A DNA stretch of 64,000 bases from Adiantum capillus-veneris. Taxonomy: Eukaryota > Streptophyta > Polypodiopsida > Polypodiales > Pteridaceae. The DNA lies in assembly GCA_014529385.2 (NCBI GenBank), contig CM043947.1, positions 115,585,587 to 115,649,586 on the forward strand. The letters run 5' to 3'. Position numbers and translations under genes: made by a program. Numbering within the stretch: the stretch's first letter is position 1; each line of letters opens with the position of its first letter. Below the pieces are notes generated by a model that worked only from the letters and a program-made list of their open reading frames with translations, searched no databases and was not told the DNA's origin. Shown here piece by piece: positions 23,062-35,744 of this stretch.

Positions 23062-23706
23062 GTGATGCCTATTGGGAAGAGGACTACACAGGATAAGGAA
23101 GGAAAAAATGCCCCATATCCTAGTAAGAAGAAGGGAAAGAGCCATGAAGACCATGATATCAAGGCCACGAGGAAAAGAAGGGCTCGTCGCAAGTTTCATG
23201 TTTCAAATTTTCCACTAGGGGATGGGCAGTTAAGCTATGACTTGAAGGAGGATTTGACAAGTAGGAAAGTAGATGTTACTTTTGGGAAGCTTATAGAGAT
23301 GGTGCCTAAGCTAAAGCGACAGTGGAAGAGGATGGTTAACCCAATGGATAAAGAACTTGAGAGAGATTCAGTGAAGGTGTTGGAGATGGATGAGCTACCA
23401 GACATTTGTCCAATAGTAGATGTGCGGCATAAAAGAAAACATCTGGGACAAGGTTATGTTGATAGCAGAGCCCAAATATGTGTCATAACACACTCATGTG
23501 TTGAGAAGATGGGTCTTACAATGACTGGGGTATTAGGCTTCCGGATCAGATTGGCAAACCATCAAAAAGTAAAATGTTTGGGTGTTGTAAAGAGCTTAGA
23601 AGTGGAGGCATATGATGCAAAGGTAGTGGTTCATTTTCATGTGATGCCAGCGGGGCTGGGAGCATATCCTCTTATACTGGGCGGACCATGGTTATGTGTA
23701 GTGTGA
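23062..23706 (+). pseudogene. Protease region of element E
   Basis: NFPLGDGQLSYDLKEDL leads into a retropepsin-like domain with YVDSRAQICVITHSCVEKMG and YPLILGGPWL. The active-site Gly of D-S-G has become Arg (DSRA), so it would be inactive. Element C's homologue has DGGAEICVM. Confidence 0.75.
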
Positions 23707-23775
23707 GCTATTGAAGATTGGAGATGCGGTACAATTAGCCTCTATGGAAAGACAGGTGCCAAGAAGCTATATAAT

Positions 23776-25287
23776 ATGAACACAAGGAAAGTATTCGAAG
23801 AGCTTTATGAAGATGAGGATGAGTCTAGTGATGAAGACTATTCCACAGTACCTGACGAGGACAATGATAGTATTACGAGCAGTGATGAGGATGTTGATGT
23901 TGCATTTCTATTGATGGACAAAGAAATCCAGGAGTCTAGTTTAGTTGCATTTTCAAATGAGATTGAAGATGAAAGTGAAGGGCCTTGTGAAGTGATTGAA
24001 GGGGTAATACAAACCAAGGTTGAATTTTCAAAGAAGCAGGAATTGATGACACAAATGATCAGTGGCGACCTCTCAGCTATGGATAAGGAGACATATTTGC
24101 ACATGCTGGCTAGTTTTCCTGATTTGTTCATTACTTCATATGAAGAGATTAGAGGGTTCAAGGGAGAAAAGAGATGCATATAGAGCTGAAGGAAGGTGCT
24201 AAGCCAGTGCGGCAAAGGCTAAGAAGGATGGGTAAAGAGCAGATGGGAGCCTTGTGGGAAGAGGTGGACAAGTTATTGAAGGCAAGGTTCATAGTCCCAG
24301 TGGAAACCACAGAATGGGTGAGTCGAGTAGTAGTCAACCCAAAGAAGGATGGGAAGTGGAGGATTTGTGTAGATTTTAAACCCTTAAATGCAGCCACTAA
24401 GAAGAACCCATATCCTCTTCCATTCATGGATCAAATCTTGGATTCTCGCAGGCTATGAGAGGTATAGTGTGTGTGATGGTTTTTCCGGATATTTTCAATT
24501 GAAGGTTGCTCTTAAAGGCCAAATAAAGACATCTTTCATTACGCCATGGGGCTATTATTGTTACACGGTATTGCCATTTGGGTTAATAAATGGACCATCC
24601 TTCTATCAAGGGACAACAAATTGAGTATTAGAACCATTCATTGGTAGTTGTGTTAAAGCTTTTATGGATGGCTTCTGTGTCTACAGCAGTAGGGCTGAAC
24701 ACCATGAGAAGCTGCAGACGGTATTGGCTCAATATGATGAAAGTCTAGGACAACTAAATCCAAAAAAATGTCATCTATCACAGCCAAGGGTGAAGTTATT
24801 GGTCCATATGGTGTCAAAAAATGGCATTGAGCTTGATCCAGACAAGGTTAAGTAAATTATTCTTCTTCCATCACCTACAAGTACAAAGCAAGTGGAAACC
24901 TTTATACACAAAGTAAAGTACATGGCGCGGTTTATTCCATTGTCTTTGCAGCTCCTTTATCCATTACAAAAAGTGTCAAAGCATGATCCATTGCAATGGG
25001 ATCACAAGTGTGAAGAAGTGTTTCAAGAAGTGAAAGAGGTGTTAGGGGGGTTGTCAGCCATGCAGGCTCCTGATTGGGAGCAAGTGTTTTATGTAAATCC
25101 ATTAGTAAGGGATGATGCCATTGGAGCCATGCTATTGAAAAAAGGGAAGGGCAACCATTATATGAGGCCAGTGTATTGTGCAAGCCGAGTGAAGTTGGTA
25201 GCAGAGAGAAAATTATCGAAAGTAGATCTAGTGATGGCCAGTGTAATATTTGCTTGTCGACGATTTCGTCATTACTTGCTACCATGA
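23776..25287 (+). pseudogene. RT and degenerate gypsy RNase H of element E
   Basis: An acidic linker (DEDESSDEDYS, 23,820) precedes RT blocks in several frames: VVNPKKDGKWRICVDFKPLNA (24,335), VCDGFSGYFQL (24,470), LPFGLINGPSFYQG (24,570), and FMDGFCVYSS where the catalytic DD has become DG (24,662). The gypsy RNase H that follows has FYVNP in place of the first catalytic Asp, as in element C. Stops and at least two frameshifts break it. Confidence 0.8.
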
Positions 25288-25499
25288 CCTTTTATTTTCT
25301 TAACGAGTTACTTCTTTTTTCCACAATGAATTAATGGCACTAACATGTCAAATGTGGTCAAGAAATGGGTAATTAGGCTGCAAGAGTTTGAGTTCTCTTT
25401 TTAAGGGGAAGACAGTACAAGAGCTACCCTAGCTGATTTGTTAAATTTATAGGGAAAATCCCCTTCTTGTTAAGGAAGAGGTGGTGAGAAGAGTAGTTG

Positions 25500-25870
25500 A
25501 AGAAGAGCCATGATGCGGCTTCAGGGGGTATAGCACTTTACGATCCATAGGGGAAGCTAGTATAGAAGAGAGGGTTCAAATTGGATGCTCATAGTAACAA
25601 TGAGGCTGTATATGCTACATTGGAAGCTAGATTACACATTTGTTTGAAGCATGGGATTAGAAGGTTAAGAATAAAATGTGATGCCTTGCTAGTTGTGAAG
25701 CAAGTGTTGGGTGTGTGGAAGAGCAAGAACACCTCATTGAAGGAAATTTGTTTCAGAATTAAAGGCCTGTTAAAAAATTTTGAAGCACGGAGCATCAGAC
25801 ACATTAAACATGCTCTAAATGGAGAGGCACATGAAGCGGCTCAAAGAATGATTGGGGATCTATTTGTGTT
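25500..25870 (+). pseudogene. Archaeal-type RNase H (aRNH) of element E
   Basis: SNNEAVYATLEARLHICLKHG, IKCDALLVVKQVLGVW and ALNGEAHEAAQ align with element C's aRNH (NNEAEYHALVLGL, GDSMLIVKQMVGVW, NREADALA). The glycine and Ser of GDS and the last Asp are changed, so it is inactive. Presence of this domain places E in the Tat lineage. Confidence 0.78.
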
Positions 25871-26044
25871 GAGGACCAATTTACCTCTTTATCATGGCCA
25901 GGAAAATTTGGCTAAAGAAGAGGAGTTTTTGCTAACAGGAATCATTGTGAAGGACATTCAGAAGTCTAAGAACTATGGTTTTGTGTGTAGAGCATCCAGG
26001 TACAAAATGATTGGGGATGTCTTATACATGAAAGGGGCTGACTC

Positions 26045-27202
26045 GTGTTGAGACGCGTACCTTGGTGGGAGGAGCTTTATGGAGTGTTGGAAGAGAATCA
26101 TGAAGGTGCATGTGGCAGACATTTTGCTCTAAAGATCACCTTGCATAAGATCTTGCAAGAGCGGTATGTATGGCCTAGTTTGCACAAGTATGTTCACCAT
26201 TCGTGTAGTTCCTGCAATAGGTGTCAAGCATTTGAGAAGAGAGTGCTGAAGCCAGAGCTACAAAAAACCATTATGGTGTTTGATGTGTTTGAAAAGTGAG
26301 GGATTGATGCAATAGACCCGTTACCTATCACAAGCAAGGGCAAAAGCTATATTTTGACTGCATTGGACTATCTCTCTAGATGGGAAGAGGCTATAGCAGT
26401 AAAATACATAACTACAAAGGATGTGGAAAAATTTGTGTATGATGAAATATGTCGCAAGTTTGGGGTTCCATTGGGACTACTTTCAAATAAGGGGTCAGGA
26501 TTTAGAGATAAACTGCTAGACTTTTTATGCGCGAAGATGAAGATTAGGCACCAACATACCACTGCTTTTTATCCCCAATGTAATGGCTTAAATGAAAGAT
26601 GCAATGGTGAGTTGGTACAAATTCTTTCAAAAGTGACAGAGCACCAAGGAAAGAATTGGGATTTGGAATTGCCTAGTGCATTATGGGCTTATGGAACTTT
26701 GGTGAAGACAGGCACAGGGTTTACTCCATTTCATTTGGTATATGGAAAGGAATCACTATTGCCTGTGGAAGTAGATTTTCCTGCGGTGAAGATGTTAGAG
26801 AAGTTCCTTGGGCAGTCCAGTGATGCATTCTAAGAGGGGCTCTTACAATTACAAGAGGTTCAGCTGGATAAGATGAGCGCATTGGAGCATTATGGGCAGA
26901 TGTAAGATAGAGATTTAGCAAAGATAAATGGAAAGGTCATAAGTAAGGGTATCAAGAAGCATGACTTGGTTTTGTGCTACAACAGTAAGCTGGACAAGAC
27001 ATTCCAAAAGAAGTTTCAAATTAAGTGGGAAGGCCCTTTCAACGTGAAAGAGTGTTTTCCAAATGGTACATATCAGCTGGCTAACCTGGATGGGATTCTA
27101 CATAAGTCAAGGGTAAATGGATTGCATGTTAAATTGTATCATGCTAGATTGACGATGGTGGAGCAAGATGAGTTGTCTGCAGCACAAGTAATGTATGTCT
27201 GA
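26045..27202 (+). pseudogene. Integrase of element E
   Basis: Zinc-binding domain ENHEGACGRHF ... CSSCNRCQ, then core with GIDAIDPLP (after a TGA at 26,298), LSNKGSGF for the second Asp block (Asp to Asn) and NGLNERCNGELV with the catalytic Glu. The C-terminal part, VLCYNSKLDKTFQKKFQIKW to HARLT, matches the end of elements C and F. Two or three stops. Confidence 0.8.
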
Positions 27203-27334
27203 TACATCTTTTTACTGCTGTTGATCATGAATGATCTAACAAGCTAGGGAATGGGAAAATTATGCTAGGAGTTTTTTGGATTAAGTGATTGTACATATGT
27301 ACATACACATGCATGGTGCATCAAATAAAGAATT

Positions 27335-28412
27335 GCCCATTTTCCAAAGCCAGGTGGTTACATGGGGCCCACATGTATACAGGTAGGACAACATGTACAT
27401 AGTGCATCGATTTTCATCTTCACCAGTATCAGTGTGTTTTTTCTATAATAATTAGTAGTTGGTAGCGTGTAAAACTTCTCGAGGAAGCTATCCACGGGTC
27501 GACAACATGACGTAAGCAGGTGCGTCAGATGGCATCTAGTGGTGTCACGAGGTCAAATGGGGTCAATACTTGCACGTGGATAAGCGAGGATACAACGTGT
27601 TTGTTTACTTGTGATGATTATGTAGAAAGTTCATCATGAGGAATATATTTGGGGGCCACTTCACGTGGTTAGGGGATGCATTATTGGAAAAAGTTGAGTG
27701 CCATGTGTGCGGATGGATGCAACAGGGTGACAACTATGCACTGTGAGGCCACTTTTTGGTCTGTTCGGGGTCCGTTTGAGGTCAACTAAAAGGCCAAAGG
27801 TGCACAAGGGATAAATTGAAGTGTGTACACTGAAATATGTAAGAGAAGACCATAAAAAACGTGGAGAGAAGAGAAGGAATAGCCGCAACTGAGTTTTTGC
27901 TATTTTTGGAGCCTGTTTTGGCCATAAACTACTCATTCGAGGTCGTATTTGAGCACTTTGATATTGTAGACTCAGGTTTTTGGCCGCTCCGGACACAATG
28001 GTGCTGTCTATTTTTTTAGATTCCTTACTTTTTCTTGTTGTTTTGGCTATGTAAGTTTCTCCTGTGAGCGAAGCCTGTGCTCCAATTTGTGTTTGTATCT
28101 GGCATATTTCATCCATATTGTGTGAGCTATTTACCCCATTGGTGTTGGCCCAAGCTTGATTGTATCTAAACATCATAAATTCATCTCTTTTGAGCTGAAT
28201 TTTGGGGGGGGGGGAGGGGGGTGTGTCTGTGTTGAGTGGGAAAATGGGTAGTCTCTCTCCTCTCACTCCATCGGTGTGTTCCCTCTATCTCGACCAGGTG
28301 GGTTGTGTAAGCCGAGTGGTGTCCCATAGTGTGTGTGTGTGCATCATCCCAAGAGTGTGTGTGAGGTGATTAAAGAGACATTGTGTGTGTTTCCAACCCG
28401 CTCACATCGTTT
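27335..28412 (+). repeat. 3' LTR of element E with an inserted block
   Basis: It matches the 5' LTR on both sides but carries about 210 extra bases (about 27,990-28,200), ending in a G tract. The upstream region shows no convincing polypurine tract. An antisense ORF of 201 codons spans the LTR and the block and is not a gene. Confidence 0.82.
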
Positions 28413-28424
28413 TGCTTTCTTGGG

Positions 28425-28850
28425 TTTTATGTCCTTCACATCCAAAAACCGAGTTGCAGCATCTGTTGTTGTCATTATAGGGCTATTTCTAGATCTAAAT
28501 CTAGAAACAAGACAATCTCATTCAGCTTGAATCTTATCATCATGGATAGATAAAGCTTCAAATTCATCCATTGGAAGTTGTCTAGTAACTTGATCACAAC
28601 CTCTTTTTGTTTCCATAAATATGATCACTTTACTTCCATCCATCATTCGCTTCAGTAAATATGGTAGTTTTGAGTATTTCTCATTGTCAAAAACAACTTC
28701 TACAATCTGTAGAATTGAATGATTGGCTTTTAGAGATTATGAATGGATGACAGCTTTGTAAGGATTCTTAAGAAATTGTCTAGCTAAACCTTCAACTTTG
28801 TCTAGGCCAAGTTATACTCCAATACTAAGTCTGTTTGTGAGGCCAAATTT
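28425..28850 (-). pseudogene. DEAD-box RNA helicase fragment (DBP2/RH20-30-like)
   Basis: The minus strand reads YWSITWP (motif III, SAT changed to SIT), then GLARQFLKNPYKAVI, LKANHSILQIVEVVFDNEKYSKL, MMDGSKVIIFMETKRGCDQVT, RQLPMDEFEALSIHDDKIQAE and, after a stop, MTTTDAATRFLDVKDIK. These are the linker and first half of the second RecA domain of nuclear DBP2/p68-type helicases. It runs across several normal exon positions without an obvious intron, as in a processed copy, but it is truncated at both ends and has stops. It lies directly next to element E's 3' LTR. Confidence 0.85.
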
Positions 28851-30042
28851 GGGAGATAATTTTTTTGATTTGAGATTCAAAACCCATGTTTGCTAGGGGC
28901 TTTTTAATTCTTTGCCTCCTTTGTATAGCTTGTGCCGACATTTTTCTCCATTTCTTTCAATTAAATACTGCAGACATAAGAACTAGATGCTCAATTAAAA
29001 TTAAAAAAAGAACTTTTCAATATATATTAGAAAAACAATCACTAAAAAAGCAACCAACTCTACACAATCTGAGATTTGCAATGCACTCTAGTCAATTCCA
29101 CATATCGACCACATATGTTCTAAGCGAACATACACATTGCAATGCACTCTCTACATGGCATTATGAATACAAAAATAATATGAAATTGTCAATGCAATTA
29201 TATATATAATGATAAGTTATACATTGTCTGCGATTTGAAAACAATATGACACATCTATTTTCACATGCTACAAAGAATCATCAACATTTACATTGAAATG
29301 ATGATAATTATTTGCAAAACACACATGAAAGAAATAATGTCGATGATTGACCATCTCTTGCACTAACAATATTTTATAATACATAATTCACTCCCTATGT
29401 AAACCAATGCATAGAACAAAGCAATGAAATCTTCAATACAATTATACAATTGAGGACTACTTGTACCCAATCAAGGATTGTAGCCCGGGCTATAGGGGTT
29501 TCCCGGTGGGTCTTGATGAAGTCCTTAGAGGAAGTCAAGCAGTGAAAAAGGGGTTGTGCTTGTAAGATAGTGAGTATGCAAAAAACAACCGAGCAGAGGT
29601 GAGAAAAGGACATTTTTGGGAAATGATGAATAGTGGAGCTCTGTAGGGGGGGTGTTTTCTTGGAGATTACAGACTACTTTCGAGGGGTTGGGGATTTTTT
29701 ATTATGCGTTTGCAAATAAGCAAGCATATTGATGATGGCGTATCCAACCAATTTCTAATAGGGTTCCAAATATCAATTTATTGGAAGAATCTTCTAATTG
29801 TCAACATCAATCAAGTGTGTATAATTGGTTTTGATTTTATTTTTTACTGGTATTTGTGATCCGAATCGTGATTTTCTTCCGAGATTTCTCTATGCTCATC
29901 TCTATATCTTCTTACTAACACTAAAATCGGCCCTAGTTGCATTGATTTCCCTTGGTTTGAGGCTATACTGACTATCTATCTACAGGTACAAGCCCGACGC
30001 TTTTGTAGTCGACCCTAGAAAGACGCGCACTCCGACAATGTG

Positions 30043-30236
30043 TGGGGGGGGAGAGAGTGAGAGAGAGAGAGGGGGGGGGGGGGGGGGGGGTAACGGCTCC
30101 AGATTCTTTTAAAGTAATTTTCTATGAAATTTCTAAGTTTTGTAAATTCCTACCTTCAAATTTGAATTTTATTGGAAAATCTCAAAAAGAAAGTCAAATT
30201 ACACTATACCTAGGTTTTTTTCAAGCACTAGCGGAT

Positions 30237-30325
<89 letters not shown>

Positions 30326-30333
30326 GAGAGAGA
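30043..30333. repeat. Poly-G tract, (CA)n, (GATA)n and (AG)n cluster
   Basis: Twenty consecutive G at 30,071-30,090 are preceded by G8 and (GA)n. (CA)18 lies at 30,239-30,275, followed by four GATA-type units and an interrupted (AG)n to 30,333. The long G run is a G-quadruplex candidate. Confidence 0.92.
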
Positions 30334-30639
30334 ATTATTAGACGCACTAGTATGTTGAAAAATCCTCAAGTTTCAAGTCCAAATCTGAAAAAAATGCGTT
30401 TTTACTAGAATTCATAAGTTCTACTATTTTTTTGGTTTTTTATCTAGTTGGTTAAAGATTATATACAAACCTTGTTTATTGCAAATAGATGCGGTGACTT
30501 TCTAGGTTAATGCATGTACATGTGTGTGTGGATGGGAGGGTGTGTATGCTACTCTCATTGGATGTACTTGAAATGCTACTTGTCTTTACAAAATATTCAA
30601 AATGCATCTATAGATTTTTAGGTACATCCAACTGAAATA

Positions 30640-30641
<2 letters not shown>

Positions 30642-30681
<40 letters not shown>
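30642..30681. repeat. (AC)n microsatellite
   Basis: About 20 AC units. The flanks GGTACATCCAACTGAAATAC (before) and GGTACATCCAGTTGAAATAC (after) show a local duplication of the surrounding sequence. Confidence 0.92.
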
Positions 30682-30683
<2 letters not shown>

Positions 30684-33600
30684 ATAGCTTTTTCTATAGC
30701 TTTTCAGGTACATCCAGTTGAAATACACGCACATAATATATATATGTCTATTATATATGTATTATTACCTGCACATCCTCAAGAAGACTTTTAAGATAGA
30801 CTATTATTTTGTTGCCTTAGTGCGGCTTTAACCTCGCTCTTATGTTCCCAAATGCTCTGCCAATTAAAGCATAGCAAGCCTTGACACAAAGTTGTCACGA
30901 ACAACCAACTTGCTCATTCCCACTCAATCCATTGTCGTGTTGTGGCACATACATAGTGTGAAATAAAAACATTCACTTCACTCTTGACACTTCTCGATGT
31001 ATACAAATAAAAGCAATCATGTACATACTGTGATATATGTTAAAGCGTCTACTGCGGTCATTATCATGTACATACCTATTCGGGGAGTTGTGGCCCTGGA
31101 TGTTGCACATTTACGTGATTTTCCACTTGATAAGATGCTTAATTTGGTTTAACAATGTACATAGTCCAAGTGTTTCATGGTGGCACACTCATCGCGCCTA
31201 TAAAGATTGATGCGGTCAAAAATTGGCAAAAATGACAGGTAATAGGCATCGTTGTAGAATTGCATGGAAAGTGACCCAAACTAATATATTGATAAAAAAA
31301 TGATACATATCTATGATTTTTATGCTTATGCGAGTGATCCCACAAATTTAGGGATTTGTTTGACTCCATTTGGGATTTTTCGCATCAAAAACAGCATTTT
31401 TTAGGTTAAAAATGAGCTGAAAATGACTTAGTTTTGGTCCAAAGTGGCAAAATGGCCCTAAAATTGACACATCAGCTGAAAATGCCATGGGTAAGAGAGA
31501 GAGGGATGCGTTTTCTAGAAAAACCTGCAATTTTGCACTACTGTGTAATGGCTTCCATGACTGCTCAATCTATGTGTAGGGCAGTCCCGCCTCTTCGAGA
31601 TCTTGTATCCGAGCTAGTGAGGGAGTGAATTAGGGTTTCCCCTTATCAAAATGGTGTGTGGGCTTCACTTTAGAAGCTCTTAAATCTCTGCAAAGTCAGA
31701 AAATTATCATCGTGGAGGTGGAAGCTCGAGCATTCCTTTCAATTGTTTGATGTTACGACTATATAATTGGAGGCGAGGCTACATGATACCATGAAAGAGG
31801 TTTGGGTTTTGATTGAGAATTGTGCTTGTATGAGCATTGAGGTTTCATGGCTGAAACTTTACTATTTTTAAATGTTCTTGTAAAGTGAAATTGAATGTGA
31901 TTTGGTGATCCTCTCATCATAATCTCGAGTACGAAAACAAGCAGACTCCAAGCACGATAGGAAAGAGGGTCTGTGACTTTGCTATCACGAACACTCGTAG
32001 ATTTTCTCTCACCGTTAGAAAGAGGGTTGGTGATTCTCCACAAACAGTCTTTCACAACAGTGTTTGTGATTCTCATCACGAACTCTCACAGCTAGAGGTT
32101 TTGCACCTTCTCTGCTAGACCGCACACATTCTGACATTTCAAGTAAACCCGACGTGAAGCAGCTGGGGTGGGGGTTCAAAAACTTGTTTTGAAAGGTTTA
32201 ATTACAAAAATTAAAGCTATGGATCAACAGGAGAAACAAGGCATGCGTTTTGATCAAGCACAATGCAAATGTTTCCAGCATTTGCCTTTCCCTTGCTCCA
32301 AATTTACAATTTAAAACTTTAGGCTCCATCTTCTTCAAAGTCAGCAAGATTGTGAGGCTCCAAAGTTAAAACTTGAGGTTCCATCTTGTCCAAAGTCAGC
32401 AAGAGTGTGAGGCTCGAACTTAAGTTTGAGCCTCTTCCTTGTTGTAGACACGTAAGGGACATGAAAATTTAAGCCTCCACCTTGCTCGAAGTGAATAAAG
32501 GGCATGAGGCTAGAGCCTATCGCCGTGTTAGCTACAAAATGTGCACTACAAGAAAAACTAATGATGCGCATGTTTGCATGGCACAATTGGCAAGATGGGC
32601 ATGCATAAAGTTGTACCACAACTTTCGATCCCCACTTACCCTCTTAATCTCTTAGATAATTAGTGCTCATCAGGGGTCAAAAACGAACTTGAAACTCCTC
32701 TTGTGCAAAAAGCCTCCTCTTCCACAACTCCTTTCTTATTGAGCATTGTTGGAAATGTGTATACACAATACTTACAGGATACGAAACTTATTTTCAACCT
32801 CTACCCTACAGCGCATGCATAAATCTCCATATCCCATCTTTGTCGCTTCCACCCATGAGAGCCCCTGCCATTGCTTTACAATGTCAATTCTTTGCAATTG
32901 CATGCAATATAGCTTGTTTCTATGTGACATGCTTCTAATTATGTCTAATGAAGGTAATGTCTAATGATGTACACCTTTTGATCATCATGAAAGGAATTAG
33001 GCACTCACCACCAGGCGCTCACCAAAAGAGCTGGAACATGCAGCCGGGGTAGAGTCTACGTGAAGGCATTTGCAAGTGAACTTGGCACACACACACATCA
33101 GGTCCAACAACACACACTCAATGTATTCATGTTTACATTGATGCCACCGCAAAGGGCTTTGTCGTAGCTACCTAGCAGCTATTGTCCAACGCTCTGCAGT
33201 TATGATCATCATCGTCACCTCGACAGGGCTGTTGTCCACCGCTAATGGCACTACATAAAGACTTGTTCGGGGCTGTTGTTCGCCGCTTTGCAACTACTGT
33301 CACCTAGTTGGCGCTCTTGTCTGCAGCTTAGGGAGAGCTAAAAGTGGCTATTGTCCGCCATTGTCAAGTGCTATGAGTAGTTGGGCTTTGCCCCTACCGG
33401 TGATAGTTCTCAATTCTCAGGGGTGCAAGCACGAATCAACAAAGTTGTAAGTGCTTTCTTACAGCTATATCTGAATGCAGGTTGACGTTAACCTAAACAT
33501 TGTGGTCGCACAACTTGAGCACAACTTTGGCAGCAAACCGCAGTGCATCACCTAACGGCAACAAACGGTACCTACAGACGGCAAGGGAGAACCAGCATCA

Positions 33601-33742
33601 TACTCTGACGGATCTAAAGTTTGAATTTCAAAATGCAAATTAAAGTGCATTTCATTAATGAGTTCCACGCGATTTTTTTGTCTTGAACTAACTAATGTTG
33701 CATTCCGCCAACTTTTCATAAGACCACCCACTGAGCAGTGAG

Positions 33743-33807
33743 CATGCATACCCTTTTGCTAGCCTCTAGAAGAGCATGCATACCCTTTTTCTAGCCTCTA
33801 GAAGGGA
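33743..33807. repeat. 33-bp tandem duplication
   Basis: GAGCATGCATACCCTTTT followed by CTAGCCTCTAGAAG occurs twice in tandem with minor change. Confidence 0.8.
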
Positions 33808-34999
33808 GCCGCAGTTTCTTTGGGTCATGATGAAAGTCACGGAATGCTTTCATCTCGCTCGACCTCAAGTTCGAGCTTCATTCCTTTGAATGCAGACTTT
33901 GAACATTCAAATAGAGCATAGAACATCAAGTGATTTCAGAAGATGTGGTGGTGGAGGGGGGTATTTGGCTCTCCTACTCTGTGTCAAATTCACACGAGAC
34001 GGAGGCAGCAGTATTCCTTAAATGTACGATGGCGAGAGTGCTATTTCTAATTGGTTTGGCGTGAAGGCAAGAGTGCCTTCGAGCCTCTATGTGTGGGAAT
34101 AATTTTGTCTTCAGTGCATTCTCTCTTCTGAGGGAGGGGGTTATTGGAAGAAAAATGTTGGGCTTGAAAGCTGACAAGCTTTTCTACAATGAATGTTTTT
34201 TCTCCACGTCAAAAGAGAAGCTCTTTTACTGTCATCTCGTGTGAACCTAGCTATAGAGTATGCATTATGCTCTATCTCAAGCTTGAGTCTCAACGCTTAT
34301 TTGAATTTTTTTTTATTGTAATGATACAAAGATGTGCAAGTAGACTCCAAGGTTGTCACCTTGCAAGACAACCTCTTTTCTATCGTTATATCAAGACAAT
34401 TGGACCGCCCTTTTTTTGTAAGAATTTTCAAAGAGCCTTGATTTAGACTTTCAATATCAACAACATTTGAAAACATGTTTGTCCTTCATGTAGCTATCGA
34501 TCATTGGTGAAATGTATCCGTCACGAAAGCTAACTGTTGTATCTTCTAATTTATTGTCACACTTTATGCTTGCTTGCACAACTATAATAGGCACAAGCTA
34601 TGAGTCTCACAAAGTCTTTTGTGACATAATCCTGGTCTCTGGAAAATCATACTTCCAAAATCTCACAATACTTCTCGAGGAGAGGATCTGCATCACTCTT
34701 GGATTGATAGCATCAAGCATATGCCTCATGCTCAAACATCTTTTACACCTTCTTGTAGGCACTACCTACATGTAACACGTGAAGGCACAAACATTGGGCT
34801 CCAAGATAAAACATAGAACTTTGTAAATAGAACTTGTTTAGTAGGTTGTACAGATATGTACGTGTATACATGAAGAAGAAAATCCTTTACATGCTAGTAT
34901 TCATCTAGTTGTAGAGACAAGAATGATGTGAATCCTCAACCAGAGTTTAGTTGTTCTTAGAAATGGAGGTTGGAACAATTGTCCCATTTTTGTGCACTT

Positions 35000-35740
35000 T
35001 TCCCAAAATTCCAAAATTAATGCTATCTTGTGTTTTTTAAGGATGGCAAGATCCATCTGCGGGAGACAGGTATGCCATTAGGAACTAACTTTGGAAAAGG
35101 AGGTATAGGGAAGTTAGTGGAGGATATGGCAACTAGTCATGCTATTTCTGCAGCGAAGGCTACTACCTATGGGGAAAAGATAGACCTAATTCCAAGGAAA
35201 GTGTTAAAGTATACTCCAGATGATTTTGAGGAGGTTGATAGCTTGTGGCCATATGCAATAGCCTCAGCCAAAAAAGGGAAGGTAACTAAATAGGTATTAA
35301 ATGAATCCAGTGACTGCATACGCCATACAACAGGTTGGGATGAACCTGTGAACTCTTTATTAGTGCATGCCTATCTTGCAAAATGCCATAGCCATGAAGC
35401 AATTGTGGAAGAGAAGCGCAGATGTGAGAATGGAGATGCAGGTCCTTCTACTTCGAAGAGGGTTACAAGAGCTGGTGGAAGAAAGGATCTAGGACCTTCT
35501 TATGAGGCTCCACCACATGTGCCTTCTCCTCCTGAGATTCCTATGGAGGAGGTATCTACAAGGAAGAAGAAAGAGCAAGGAAAATCTAAAGCAAAAGGTC
35601 CTGCATACAAACTACAATCTCACATTGAAGCTTCCACAAACTTAAAGCAGGTATTGGAGGAAAGGATTTTGAAAGTCAAAGTTGAGTTTACCTTGGGTAA
35701 CGTGCTTGTCATTGAAAGAAAATCAGTGAGCTTGGTCCAG
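35000..35740 (+). pseudogene. Ty3/gypsy gag C-terminal fragment
   Basis: One frame with a single TAG (35,291): KDGKIHLRETGMPLGTNFGKGG, ALVHAYLAKCH-like middle, a Ser/Pro/Lys linker with nuclear-type basic clusters, then KGPAYKLQSHIEASTNLKQV and KVEFTLGNVL. The last two are characteristic of the region between gag and protease in gypsy elements of non-seed plants. It is cut off by, and nearly in frame with, the hAT sequence that follows. Confidence 0.65.
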
Positions 35741-35744
35741 GATT

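Larger units (their letters stand above)
20212..28415 (+). mobile_element. Element E: degenerate Tat-type Ty3/gypsy retrotransposon
   Basis: Two LTRs (20,212-21,079 and about 27,335-28,412) flank a primer site, gag, protease, RT, an RNase H region, a second archaeal-type RNase H and integrase, all in the same order as element C. The primer site shares TTTTGGTGCCCCCAC with element C. Many frameshifts and stops and clear LTR divergence make it older than C. It appears to sit in an integrase scrap of chromovirus D; the exact left edge is uncertain because the scrap's last codons overlap the first LTR bases. Confidence 0.85.
28870..34980. other. Gene-free region with microsatellites
   Basis: About 6.1 kb with no ORF I can link to a protein family. 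It contains several microsatellites, a weak 55-bp repeat at 32,314-32,560 (AAAACTTGAGGTTCCATCTT / GTCAGCAAGA theme) and a 33-bp duplication at 33,743-33,807. I saw no LTR or inverted terminal repeat. Confidence 0.55.

Noticed and set aside
24658-24700. Functional RT in element E
   Set aside because: The catalytic pair reads MDG and several frameshifts surround it.
27661-28266. 201-codon minus-strand ORF as a gene
   Set aside because: Most of it is antisense of element E's LTR; the matching part of the 5' LTR is not open.
30042-30278. 78-codon ORF ending in a His-Thr repeat
   Set aside because: It is composed of G-tract and (CA)n translations with unrelated sequence between.
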